From an uncultured Pseudoflavonifractor sp. (GTDB lineage: Bacteria; Bacillota; Clostridia; Oscillospirales; Oscillospiraceae), in the NCBI GenBank assembly GCA_904419835.1, contig CAJFTA010000062.1, forward strand, positions 1 through 24,241: a stretch of DNA of 24,241 nt, in the 5' to 3' direction. Within the stretch, counting starts at the first letter, position 1, and each line of letters starts with the position of its first letter. The notes beneath the pieces are model-generated. The model did not search any database. It was given only the letters and a program-made list of their open reading frames with translations, and was not told the DNA's origin. Positions 14,777-21,944 of this stretch are shown here, piece by piece. The translations under genes were made by a program, and so were the position numbers.

Positions 14777-15412
14777 ATGCCGAAAAATATTGTGGTCCTG
14801 GTCTCCGGCGGCGGCACCAACCTCCAGGCCCTCATCGACGCCCAGAGCCGTGGGGAGATTCTGAACGGCGCTATCACCGCCGTCATCTCCTCCCGCCCCG
14901 ACGCCTACGCCCTGGAGCGTGCCAAGGCGGTCGGGATTCCGGGCCATGTGGTGGCCCGGAAGGATTTCCCGGGAAACAGGGAGATGACCCAGGCCCTGGT
15001 GGCCAAGCTCCGGGAACTGAATGCGGACCTGGTGGTGCTGGCCGGCTTTATGCACATCCTCACCGAGGAGATGGTCCAGGCCTATCCCAACGCCATCCTC
15101 AACGTCCACCCCGCCCTCATCCCCTCCTTCTGCGGCAAGGGCGCCTACGGCCTCCATGTCCACGAGATGGCCCTGGCCTACGGCGTCAAGGTCACCGGCG
15201 CCACCGTCCACTTCGTCAACGAGGAGGCAGACGGCGGCCCCATCGTGCTCCAGAAGGCGGTGGAAATCAGAGAGGGCGACACCCCCGAGGTGCTCCAGCG
15301 CCGGGTCATGGAGGAGGCCGAGTGGAAACTCCTCCCCCTGGCCGTGTCCCTCTTCTGTCAGGACCGCCTCTCCGTGGAGGGCCGGCGGGTCCGTATCCGC
15401 CCTCAGGCCTGA
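14777..15412 (+). CDS. purN: PurN, phosphoribosylglycinamide formyltransferase
   Basis: A 211-aa enzyme that transfers a formyl group from 10-formyltetrahydrofolate to GAR. SGGGTNLQALID at the N-terminus is the phosphate-binding loop. NVHPALIPSF carries the catalytic Asn and His, and NEEADGGPIVLQ carries the catalytic Asp; all three are present. The start is ATG 14777 with GGGAGG eight bases upstream; an in-frame ATG at 14738 lacks a ribosome site. The purO-type gene follows after 40 bases. No folate-independent PurT is present in the window. Confidence 0.95.
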   Translation: MPKNIVVLVSGGGTNLQALIDAQSRGEILNGAITAVISSRPDAYALERAKAVGIPGHVVARKDFPGNREMTQALVAKLRELNADLVVLAGFMHILTEEMVQAYPNAILNVHPALIPSFCGKGAYGLHVHEMALAYGVKVTGATVHFVNEEADGGPIVLQKAVEIREGDTPEVLQRRVMEEAEWKLLPLAVSLFCQDRLSVEGRRVRIRPQA

Positions 15413-15452
15413 CACCCCGACACTGATACTTTTGTAAGGGAGAAAATAAGAC

Positions 15453-16154
15453 ATGCTCGATCTGTTTCAGCTTCTCAGCGCCAACTCCTATCCCGGCCGC
15501 GGCATCGTCCTGGGCCGCAGCGCCGACAACAAGAAGGCCGTGATTGCCTACTTCATCATGGGCCGCAGCGAGAACTCCCGCAACCGGGTCTTTGAAGCCA
15601 CCGAGGACGGCATCCGCACCCGCGCCTTTGACGAGTCCAAGATGACCGATCCCTCCCTCATCATCTACCACCCCGTCCGGGTGGTGGACGGCACCACCAT
15701 CGTCACCAACGGCGACCAGACCGACACCATCGCCGACGCCTACCGCAAGGGCGAGGGCTTTGTCCGTGCTCTGCGCACCCGTGAGTTTGAGCCCGACTGC
15801 CCCAACTACACCCCCCGTATCTCCGGCGCCGTCCGTGCCGACGGCAGCTACCGGCTGTCCATCCTGAAGAGCGCCAACGGCAATCCCGCCTGCTGCCAGC
15901 GGTTCTTCTTCGAGTACGACGCCCCCATCGCCGGTCAGGCCCACTTCATCAGCACCTATCAGGGCGACGGCTCCCCCCTGCCCTCCTTTGAGGGCGAGCC
16001 CCGCACCGTGGCTCTGGACGCCTCCGACGCCGCTTCTCTGGCTTCCCGCCTGTGGGAGAGCCTGAACGAGGAGAACAAGGTGTCCCTCTTCGTCTCCTAC
16101 CTGGACCTGGAGACCGGCAAGGCGGACAGCGTTATCGTCAACAAGCATCAGTAA
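15453..16154 (+). CDS. purO: IMP cyclohydrolase, PurO type
   Basis: A 233-aa protein of the IMP_cyclohyd (PurO) family, which closes the ring of FAICAR to form IMP, the final step. Recognised from the N-terminal NSYPGRGIVLGRSADNKKAV segment, the SRNRVF segment and the central NYTPRISG and FFFEYDAP segments. PurO was first described in archaea; in most bacteria this activity is the N-terminal domain of bifunctional PurH. The next gene supplies only the formyltransferase domain, which supports this assignment. AGGGAG lies about ten bases before the ATG. The AICAR formyltransferase gene follows after 12 bases, so the two are co-translated from one message. Confidence 0.88.
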   Translation: MLDLFQLLSANSYPGRGIVLGRSADNKKAVIAYFIMGRSENSRNRVFEATEDGIRTRAFDESKMTDPSLIIYHPVRVVDGTTIVTNGDQTDTIADAYRKGEGFVRALRTREFEPDCPNYTPRISGAVRADGSYRLSILKSANGNPACCQRFFFEYDAPIAGQAHFISTYQGDGSPLPSFEGEPRTVALDASDAASLASRLWESLNEENKVSLFVSYLDLETGKADSVIVNKHQ

Positions 16155-16166
16155 GGAGGAGCGAAC

Positions 16167-17339
16167 ATGACCGAACTGGAACTGAAGTACGGCTGCAACC
16201 CCAACCAGAAGCCTGCCCGCATCTTTATGGAGTCCGGCGAGCTGCCCATCAAGGTGCTCAACGGCAAGCCCGGCTACATCAACTTCATGGACGCCTTTAA
16301 CTCCTGGCAGCTGGTCAAAGAGCTGAAGGCCGCCACCGGCCTGCCTGCCGCCGCCTCCTTCAAGCACGTCTCCCCCGCCGGCGCCGCCGTGGGCACCGAG
16401 CTGACCGACGTGGAGCGGAAGATCTACTTTGCCGAGGGCATGGAGCTCTCCCCCATCGCCTCCGCCTATGTCCGTGCCCGGGGCGCCGACCGTCTGTGCT
16501 CCTACGGCGACTGGGCCGCCCTCTCCGATGTGTGCGACGCCCAGACCGCCCGCTACCTGGCCCTGGAGGTGTCCGACGGCGTCATCGCCCCCGGCTACAC
16601 CGACGAGGCCCTGGCCATCCTCAAGACCAAGCGCAAGGGCGGCTACAACGTGGTGCAGATGGACCCGGACTATGTGCCCAAGGACATTGAGCACAAGGAC
16701 GTGTACGGCATCACCTTTGAGCAGGGCCGAAACAACTTCGAGATCAACGCCGCCCTGCTGGACAACATCGTCACCCAGAACAAGGACCTGCCTGAGAACG
16801 CCAAGCGGGACCTGATTCTGGCCCTCATTACCCTGAAGTACACCCAGTCCAACTCGGTGTGCTACACCAAGGACGGCCAGGCCATCGGCGTGGGCGCCGG
16901 CCAGCAGAGCCGCATCCACTGCACCCGTCTGGCGGGCAGCAAGGCGGACAACTGGCTCCTGCGGCAGCACCCCAAGGTGCTGGGCCTCCAGTTCGTGGAC
17001 GGAATCCGCCGCCCTGATCGTGACAACGCCATCGACGTGTACATCTCCGACGAGTATGAGGACGTGCTGGCCGAGGGTGTGTGGCAGAACACCTTCAAGG
17101 TCAAGCCCGAGGTGCTCACTGTGGAGGAGAAAAAGGCGTGGATCGCCCGTCAGACCGGCGTCAGCGTTGGCTCCGACGCCTTCTTCCCCTTCGGCGACAA
17201 CGTGGAGCGGGCCCGCAAGTCCGGCGTGTCCTACATCGCCCAGCCCGGCGGCTCTATCCGTGACGACAACGTCATCGAGACCTGCGACAAGTACGGCATC
17301 GTGATGGCCTTCACCGGCATGCGGCTGTTCCATCATTAA
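16167..17339 (+). CDS. purH: Stand-alone AICAR formyltransferase (PurH C-terminal domain type)
   Basis: A 390-aa protein corresponding only to the AICAR formyltransferase part of PurH/ATIC; the IMP cyclohydrolase domain is absent. It transfers a formyl group from 10-formyltetrahydrofolate to AICAR. The segment SFKHVSPAGAAVG near residues 67-79 carries the catalytic Lys-His pair and looks like the eukaryotic ATIC version rather than the KHxNPCG of many bacterial PurH proteins. GQQSRIHCTRLA and FFPFGDNVE are also typical. AAGGAGG sits seven bases before the ATG. Together with the upstream PurO-type protein it replaces bifunctional PurH. purD follows after 66 bases containing a small GTCCCC/GGGGAC hairpin. 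Confidence 0.9.
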   Translation: MTELELKYGCNPNQKPARIFMESGELPIKVLNGKPGYINFMDAFNSWQLVKELKAATGLPAAASFKHVSPAGAAVGTELTDVERKIYFAEGMELSPIASAYVRARGADRLCSYGDWAALSDVCDAQTARYLALEVSDGVIAPGYTDEALAILKTKRKGGYNVVQMDPDYVPKDIEHKDVYGITFEQGRNNFEINAALLDNIVTQNKDLPENAKRDLILALITLKYTQSNSVCYTKDGQAIGVGAGQQSRIHCTRLAGSKADNWLLRQHPKVLGLQFVDGIRRPDRDNAIDVYISDEYEDVLAEGVWQNTFKVKPEVLTVEEKKAWIARQTGVSVGSDAFFPFGDNVERARKSGVSYIAQPGGSIRDDNVIETCDKYGIVMAFTGMRLFHH

Positions 17340-17405
17340 GCCGCATACCATACAACGGTCCCCGGCGGGGACTTCAACCCCCAACAAGAAACGAGGTATA
17401 TCACA

Positions 17406-18662
17406 ATGAAAGTTCTCGTCGTAGGCGGCGGCGGACGGGAGCACGCCATCGTGTGGGCCCTGTCCAAGAGCCGTAAAGTAGATCAGCTTTTCTGCGCCCC
17501 CGGCAACGGCGGTATCGCCGCCCTGGCCGAGTGCATTCCCATCAAGGCCACCGACGTGGAGGTCATGGTGGCCTGGGCTGTCTCCCACGCCATCGACTTC
17601 GTGGTGGTGGCCCCCGATGACCCACTGGCCCTGGGCATGGTGGATGCCATGGAGGCGGCGGGTATTCCCGCCTTCGGTCCCCGGGCCAACTCGGCCATCA
17701 TTGAGGCCTCCAAGGTCTTCTCCAAGAATCTGATGGCCAAGTATCACATCCCAACCGCCAAGTATAATACCTTTACAGATATGGACGCCGCGCTCTCCTA
17801 TGTCCGGGAGCAGGGCGCGCCCATCGTGGTCAAGGCTGACGGCCTGGCCCTGGGTAAGGGCGTGATTGTGGCCCAGACCGTGGCCGAGGCGGAGAACGCC
17901 GTCCGCTCCATGATGGCGGACAAGCGCTTCGGTGAGGCGGGCACCCGTCTGGTCATCGAGGCGTGTATGACCGGCCCCGAGGTGACGGTGCTGGCCTTCT
18001 GCGACGGGGAACACGTAGTCCCCATGCCCTCCTCCCAGGACCACAAGCGGGCCTTTGACGGCAACAAGGGCCCCAACACCGGCGGTATGGGCGCCATCTC
18101 CCCCTCCCCCAACTACACCCCCGAGGTGGCGGAGCGCTGCATGAAGGAGATCTTCCTCCCCACTGTGGCCGCTCTGAAGGCGGAGGGCCGTCCCTTCCAC
18201 GGCGTGCTCTACTTCGGCCTTATGCTCACCCCCAACGGCCCCAAGGTGGTGGAGTACAACGCCCGGTTCGGCGACCCGGAGTGTCAGGCCGTCCTCTCCC
18301 TGCTGGAGAGCGACCTGCTGGACATCATGCTGGCCTGCCGTGAAGGTACCCTGGACCAACTGGATATCCGCTGGAAGGATGCCGCCGCCTGCTGTCTGGT
18401 GCTGGCCTCGGGTGGTTACCCCGGAAAGTACCAGAGCGGCTACCCCATCTCCGGCCTGGAGAAGGCGGGCGAGACCGCCATGGTCTTCCACGCCGGTACC
18501 CGTCTGGATGAGAACGGCCAGGTCCTCACCGCCGGCGGCCGGGTGCTGGGCGTCACCGCCACCGGCCCTGCCCTGGCTGACGCCATTGACGGCGCTTACA
18601 GTGCTGCCAAGCATATCTCCTTTACAGATATGCAGTTCCGCACCGACATCGGCCGGGTATAA
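17406..18662 (+). CDS. purD: PurD, phosphoribosylamine-glycine ligase (GAR synthetase)
   Basis: A 418-aa ATP-grasp enzyme that joins glycine to phosphoribosylamine. The N-terminus MKVLVVGGGGREHAI is the hallmark of PurD. The ATP-grasp segments are PIVVKADGLALGKGV, SSQDHKRAFDGNKGPNTGGMGA and VVEYNARFGDPECQ, which carry the nucleotide and magnesium ligands. The usual GPEDPL loop reads APDDPL, a conservative variation. GAGG precedes the ATG by nine bases. It is the last gene of the purine cluster and is followed by a strong terminator. It uses the product of the PurF-like protein upstream. Confidence 0.96.
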   Translation: MKVLVVGGGGREHAIVWALSKSRKVDQLFCAPGNGGIAALAECIPIKATDVEVMVAWAVSHAIDFVVVAPDDPLALGMVDAMEAAGIPAFGPRANSAIIEASKVFSKNLMAKYHIPTAKYNTFTDMDAALSYVREQGAPIVVKADGLALGKGVIVAQTVAEAENAVRSMMADKRFGEAGTRLVIEACMTGPEVTVLAFCDGEHVVPMPSSQDHKRAFDGNKGPNTGGMGAISPSPNYTPEVAERCMKEIFLPTVAALKAEGRPFHGVLYFGLMLTPNGPKVVEYNARFGDPECQAVLSLLESDLLDIMLACREGTLDQLDIRWKDAAACCLVLASGGYPGKYQSGYPISGLEKAGETAMVFHAGTRLDENGQVLTAGGRVLGVTATGPALADAIDGAYSAAKHISFTDMQFRTDIGRV

Positions 18663-18680
18663 ATTCAGAATACGGCGCAT

Positions 18681-18714
18681 ACAAAAGAGCGGCTCAGGCC
18701 GCTCTTTTGTGCTG
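18681..18714 (+). terminator. Intrinsic terminator of the purine cluster
   Basis: ACAAAAGAGCGGC (18681-18693) pairs perfectly with GCCGCTCTTTTGT (18698-18710) around a TCAG loop. The T run is part of the stem. It lies 18 bases past the purD stop. Confidence 0.85.
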
Positions 18715-18782
18715 TTTCCGCCGGACGCAACCGGCAGTTGTCAAATATTTTACTGTTCTTGGTGGCCTTTTTCCCCGCTGTG

Positions 18783-18791
18783 TGCTATCAT
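18783..18791 (+). promoter_or_regulatory. Possible extended -10 promoter of the XRE regulator
   Basis: TGCTATCAT at 18783-18791 fits an extended -10 element (TGn plus TATCAT). No convincing -35 is spaced correctly. The leader would be about 23 bases and contain the AGGAGG ribosome site at 18807-18812. Confidence 0.3.
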
Positions 18792-18820
18792 GTCACCACC
18801 ATCAAGAGGAGGAATCACCT

Positions 18821-19594
18821 ATGTCTTTTGAAGAGCGGCTCTACCAGCTCCGCAGGGAGAGAGGCATCTCTCAGGAGGAGCTGGCCAATATTGTGGGCGT
18901 CTCCCGCCAGGCGGTTCAGAAGTGGGAGTCCGGGGCCTCCCAGCCCAATATGGACAACCTGATTGCCATCAGTGAATATTTTGGCGTCACGCTGGACTAC
19001 CTCCTTAGAGGAGACGAAAACAGTCAGGATGCCCCAGGTGCCCAGGCATCTCAAACGCTCTATATTCCTTACGGCTGGCATTATGAATACAAAAGCAGCA
19101 CGATGCTGTTCGGTTTGCCCTTGGTCCACATCAACCTGGGCCGGGTGGGACTGTACCGGGCAAAGGGTATCCTGGCCATTGGCAACGTGGCCACCGGACT
19201 GGTGTCCATCGGCCTTATCTCCGCAGGGTTGCTCTCCTTTGGCTGCCTGAGCCTGGGCCTGCTGGCTATGGGCGCGCTGGCCCTGGGCATAGTTGCGCTG
19301 GGCGGCATCGCCCTGGGCGCCGGGATCGCCGCAGGCGGCCTGGCTGTGGGCTGGCTGGCCATCGGCGGTCTGGCCAAGGGAATTTACGCCTTAGGCGGTC
19401 TGGCCTTTGCCGAAAAGGTGGCCGCAGGAGGCGCGGCCTTCGGGCACATCGCCATCGGGGACGCGGTCCAGGGCGCGGTGACCTTCTCCAACCACGGCGG
19501 CGCGGCGCTCCCCGCCTCCGCCATCCGCAGCGCCATTCTTCAGGCCTTCCCCACCATCCCCGGCTGGCTGCTCACCCTGTTTTCTTCTTTCTGA
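18821..19594 (+). CDS. XRE-family regulator with C-terminal Gly/Ala/Leu five-residue repeat
   Basis: A 257-aa protein. Residues 1-65 are a Cro/C1-type helix-turn-helix (SQEELANIVGVSRQAVQKWESG, then a dimer-like helix ending DYLLRG). A polar linker follows, then a segment from about 105 to 215 built from short repeats in which glycine recurs about every five residues with hydrophobic residues between (for example GALALGIVALGGIALG). This could be a membrane-embedded stack of helices or a small beta-solenoid. I know similar regulators in Firmicutes without a defined ligand. AGGAGG lies eight bases before the ATG 18821; an in-frame ATG at 18707 overlaps the upstream terminator. It may sense a membrane or envelope state, but this is a guess. 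Confidence 0.75.
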   Translation: MSFEERLYQLRRERGISQEELANIVGVSRQAVQKWESGASQPNMDNLIAISEYFGVTLDYLLRGDENSQDAPGAQASQTLYIPYGWHYEYKSSTMLFGLPLVHINLGRVGLYRAKGILAIGNVATGLVSIGLISAGLLSFGCLSLGLLAMGALALGIVALGGIALGAGIAAGGLAVGWLAIGGLAKGIYALGGLAFAEKVAAGGAAFGHIAIGDAVQGAVTFSNHGGAALPASAIRSAILQAFPTIPGWLLTLFSSF

Positions 19595-19610
19595 TGAAAG
19601 TTCCTATACG

Positions 19611-19646
19611 AAAAGCGTGCAGCCGACGGCTGCACGCTTTTTGTTT
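19611..19646. terminator. Shared terminator between convergent genes
   Basis: AAAAGCGTGCAGCC (19611-19624) pairs with GGCTGCACGCTTTT (19628-19641) around a three-base loop. T runs flank it on both strands, so it can end both the XRE regulator and the convergent small gene. Confidence 0.88.
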
Positions 19647-19886
19647 TCAGTTCAGGTAGTCCCCCACGGGGCTCTGGTTGTACTGCTTGATAATCTTGAG
19701 TATGACTGAGCCGTCGCTCTGGGGCAGTTCTTCCACGATTTTGTACTTTGTCCCGCTCCGGTCCAGGCCCTTCTTGTAGTGTTCCATCTCTTCCTGAACC
19801 CTTCTCTGGGCAAGCCCCAGCCCCAGGTCCTCTTTCAGCATAAAATGCAGGGTCTGACAGATGCACGCCGCCTTTACCCGCTTCAT
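19647..19886 (-). CDS. Small protein of unknown function, 79 aa
   Basis: I do not recognise a named family. The start is ATG 19886, because GGAGG (19899-19895) lies eight bases upstream; a GTG at 19895 overlaps that ribosome site. The protein begins MKRVKAACICQTLHF with two nearby cysteines, continues with a charged helical stretch (RRVQEEMEHYKKGLD), and ends in a beta-prone KYKIVEELPQSDGSVILKIIKQYN segment and PVGDYLN. I see no membrane segment. The codon use looks normal, and the near-consensus promoter, clear ribosome site and terminator argue it is a real gene. It is divergent from the van operon. A link to that operon is not supported beyond position. Confidence 0.75.
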   Translation of the reverse strand: MKRVKAACICQTLHFMLKEDLGLGLAQRRVQEEMEHYKKGLDRSGTKYKIVEELPQSDGSVILKIIKQYNQSPVGDYLN

Positions 19887-19925
19887 TTGCGGCACCTCCT
19901 TTTAAAAAGTGGGAAAAAACAGAAT

Positions 19926-20006
19926 ACGTGCAGCATTCAACCGGATTTATGCAGTGAATGCCACACGTTGCAAAATTATTGTACAAAATTTGCCCCTTTT
20001 TTTCAA
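19926..20006 (-). promoter_or_regulatory. Promoter and structured leader of the 79-aa gene
   Basis: On the minus strand TTGAAA (20006-20001) and TACAAT (19983-19978) have a 17-base spacer. The leader of about 85 bases contains an interrupted inverted repeat, CGTG-GCATTCA ... TGAATGC-CACG, at about 19926-19966, which could be an operator or an RNA hairpin near the ribosome site. Confidence 0.62.
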
Positions 20007-20039
20007 AGGCAGTTTTCCACAAATCAGGTCGCTGCTTTT

Positions 20040-20073
20040 TTGTAAGAACTCCGACCTCTTTTCGTAAGAAAAT
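20040..20073 (+). promoter_or_regulatory. VanR-like operator sites upstream of the van operon
   Basis: TCGTAAGAAAAT at 20062-20073 matches the enterococcal VanR 12-bp operator consensus TCGTANGAAANT at every defined position. A weaker copy, TTGTAAGAACTC at 20040-20051, lies 22 bases upstream, two helical turns, so both face the same side of the DNA. The downstream -10 candidate is TATCAT (20112-20117) with a poor -35, as expected for an activator-dependent promoter. No vanR/vanS genes are in the window. Confidence 0.6.
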
Positions 20074-20139
20074 CGAAATTCCGCCGTCAAAAACCCATGC
20101 CGTTTTTCCTGTATCATAACGTTACAGAAAGAAGGCGTT

Positions 20140-21195
20140 ATGATGAAGAGAAAGACCATTGCCGTACTCTTCGGCGGCTGTTCCACGGAGTACCCCGTGT
20201 CCCTCCAGTCCGCCCACGCGGTCATTACCCATCTGGATCAGACCCGGTATGAACCGGTCCTGCTGGGCATTACCCGTGACGGGCGCTGGCTGTACTATGA
20301 CGGCCCCATGGCCGACATTCCCGCCGACACATGGCACCGCAATGCCGCACACTGTACGCCCGCCCTCATCTCCCCCGACCGTGAGACCCACGGGCTTCTG
20401 CTCCTGGCCGCCGCCGGCCCATCGGTCATCCGGCTGGACGCCGCCTTCCCGGTGCTCCACGGCAAAAACGGCGAGGACGGCACGGTCCAGGGCCTGCTGG
20501 AGCTGGCGGGCATCCCCGTGGTAGGCTGCGGGAGCCTTGGTTCCGCCGTCTGCATGGACAAGGACGTAGCCCACCGGTTGGCCGCTTCCGCCGGACTGGA
20601 AGTGCCCCGCTCCGCCCTGTTTCACGCCTGGGAGGACCCCGCCCTCCTCCCCGACCTGACCGCCGGGCTGAGACTCCCCCTGTTTGTCAAGCCGGCCCGG
20701 GCAGGCTCCTCCTTCGGTATCACCAGGGTCACCGACTGGGCCGACCTGCCCCAGGCCGTGTCCGCCGCCCTGGAGCACGACGACAAGGTGGTCATCGAGG
20801 AGCGTGTCCCCGGGTTCGAGGTGGGCTGCGCCGTGCTGGGCGCCGAGGCCCTGACCGTGGGCCGGGTGGACGAGATCGAGCTGGCGGACGGCTTCTTCGA
20901 CTACACGGAGAAATACCAGCTCCTCACCGCCAGAATCCACATGCCGGCCCGCATCGCGCCGGAGGATGAGGCCCGGGTCCAGCAGGCCGCCGTCAAAGCC
21001 TACCGCGCACTGTGTTGCACCGGCTGCGCCCGGGCGGACTTCTTCTTCACGCCGGAGGGGAAGATCGTATTCAATGAGATCAACACCATCCCTGGCTTCA
21101 CCTCCCACAGCCGCTATCCGGCCATGATGGCAGGGGTCGGGCTGGATTTCTCCGCCCTGGTAAACCGGCTGGTGGAAGGGGCGGTGGGCGCATGA
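20140..21195 (+). CDS. vanG: D-alanine-D-serine ligase, VanG/VanC type
   Basis: A 351-aa ATP-grasp ligase of the D-Ala-D-Ala ligase family. FGGCSTEYPVSLQSA at the N-terminus, PVLHGKNGEDGTVQGLLELAGIPVVG, and NEINTIPGFTSHSRYPAMM with Mg2+ ligands at the C-terminus are all present. The omega-loop reads FDYTEKYQL (EKYQ at residues 257-260), as in the D-Ala-D-Ser ligases VanC and VanG, rather than the AKY of normal Ddl or the corresponding VanA loop, so D-Ala-D-Ser is the likely product. A second ATG at 20143 has a better-spaced AGAAGG and may be the true start. The stop overlaps the next gene (ATGA), so vanXY is translationally coupled. Dedicated Ddl function is less likely given the neighbours. 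Confidence 0.9.
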   Translation: MMKRKTIAVLFGGCSTEYPVSLQSAHAVITHLDQTRYEPVLLGITRDGRWLYYDGPMADIPADTWHRNAAHCTPALISPDRETHGLLLLAAAGPSVIRLDAAFPVLHGKNGEDGTVQGLLELAGIPVVGCGSLGSAVCMDKDVAHRLAASAGLEVPRSALFHAWEDPALLPDLTAGLRLPLFVKPARAGSSFGITRVTDWADLPQAVSAALEHDDKVVIEERVPGFEVGCAVLGAEALTVGRVDEIELADGFFDYTEKYQLLTARIHMPARIAPEDEARVQQAAVKAYRALCCTGCARADFFFTPEGKIVFNEINTIPGFTSHSRYPAMMAGVGLDFSALVNRLVEGAVGA

Positions 21196-21944
21196 CCCCG
21201 GCAGAGATGGTGCGCACCGGCCCTCTGGTGCTGGTCAACCAGACCCACCCGCTGGAGCAGGAGCCCGACGCCGCCGTCCTCCTGCCTCCTGACAGCCGCC
21301 GCCCCGACATCCTGTTGGAGGCCCGGGCCGGGACGGTGCTCAGCCGCTTCCTCTCCGACCTGGGCTGCACGGGGGAGATTGTGCCGGTCAGCGGCTACCG
21401 CAGCCGGGCGGAGCAGGAGGCTATTTTCTCCAGCTCCCTCCGGGAAAACGGCGAGGCCTTTACCCGGGCCTACGTGGCCCTGCCGGGGTGCAGCGAGCAT
21501 CAGACCGGCCTGGCCATCGACCTGGGGGAGAACCGGCCCGACCTGGACTTCATCCGCCCCCAGTTCCCCGATGCCGGTGTATTCCGCACCTTTCGCCGCC
21601 GGGCTGCGGAGTACGGCTTTATCCTCCGCTATCCAGAGGACAAGGCAGCCGTCACCGGCATCCAGTTTGAGCCCTGGCACTTCCGCTATGTGGGGTGGCC
21701 CCATGCCAGGCTGATGGAACGGGATGGGCTGGTGCTGGAGGAATACCACCGCCTTCTGGAGGGCTATCCGGAGTCCGGCCCCCACCTGCGCTTCCAGGAT
21801 CGGGGCCGCTCCTTTGAGCTGTATACTGTCTCCCGGGACAACCTGGAAGACCTGCCCCGCCGCCTGCCCGGAAACACCCTGTGCCAGTGGTCAGGGAACA
21901 ACAGCAGCGGCGCGGTGGTCACCATCTGGAGGGATGCGCTGTGA
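21192..21944 (+). CDS. vanXY: VanXY-type D,D-dipeptidase/D,D-carboxypeptidase
   Basis: A 250-aa zinc peptidase of the VanY/VanX (M15) family. The zinc site is complete: SEHQTGLAID supplies His103 and Asp110, and EPWHFRYVG supplies the catalytic Glu160 and zinc ligand His163. SGYRS upstream is also typical. There is no signal peptide or membrane anchor, as in VanXY of vanC, vanE and vanG operons, which works in the cytoplasm to cleave D-Ala-D-Ala and trim D-Ala-ending precursors. The C-terminal 70 or so residues extend beyond the catalytic core, with a predicted beta-rich region. It overlaps the ligase by four bases and the VanT gene by four bases (GTGA), indicating one translationally coupled operon. 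Confidence 0.9.
   Translation: MTPAEMVRTGPLVLVNQTHPLEQEPDAAVLLPPDSRRPDILLEARAGTVLSRFLSDLGCTGEIVPVSGYRSRAEQEAIFSSSLRENGEAFTRAYVALPGCSEHQTGLAIDLGENRPDLDFIRPQFPDAGVFRTFRRRAAEYGFILRYPEDKAAVTGIQFEPWHFRYVGWPHARLMERDGLVLEEYHRLLEGYPESGPHLRFQDRGRSFELYTVSRDNLEDLPRRLPGNTLCQWSGNNSSGAVVTIWRDAL

Noticed and set aside
15306..18680. Minus-strand open frame of 1124 codons across the purine genes
   Set aside because: It is antisense to four well-supported purine genes and arises from their GC-rich third positions; its sequence is low-complexity Gly/Val/His/Leu-rich with no domain.
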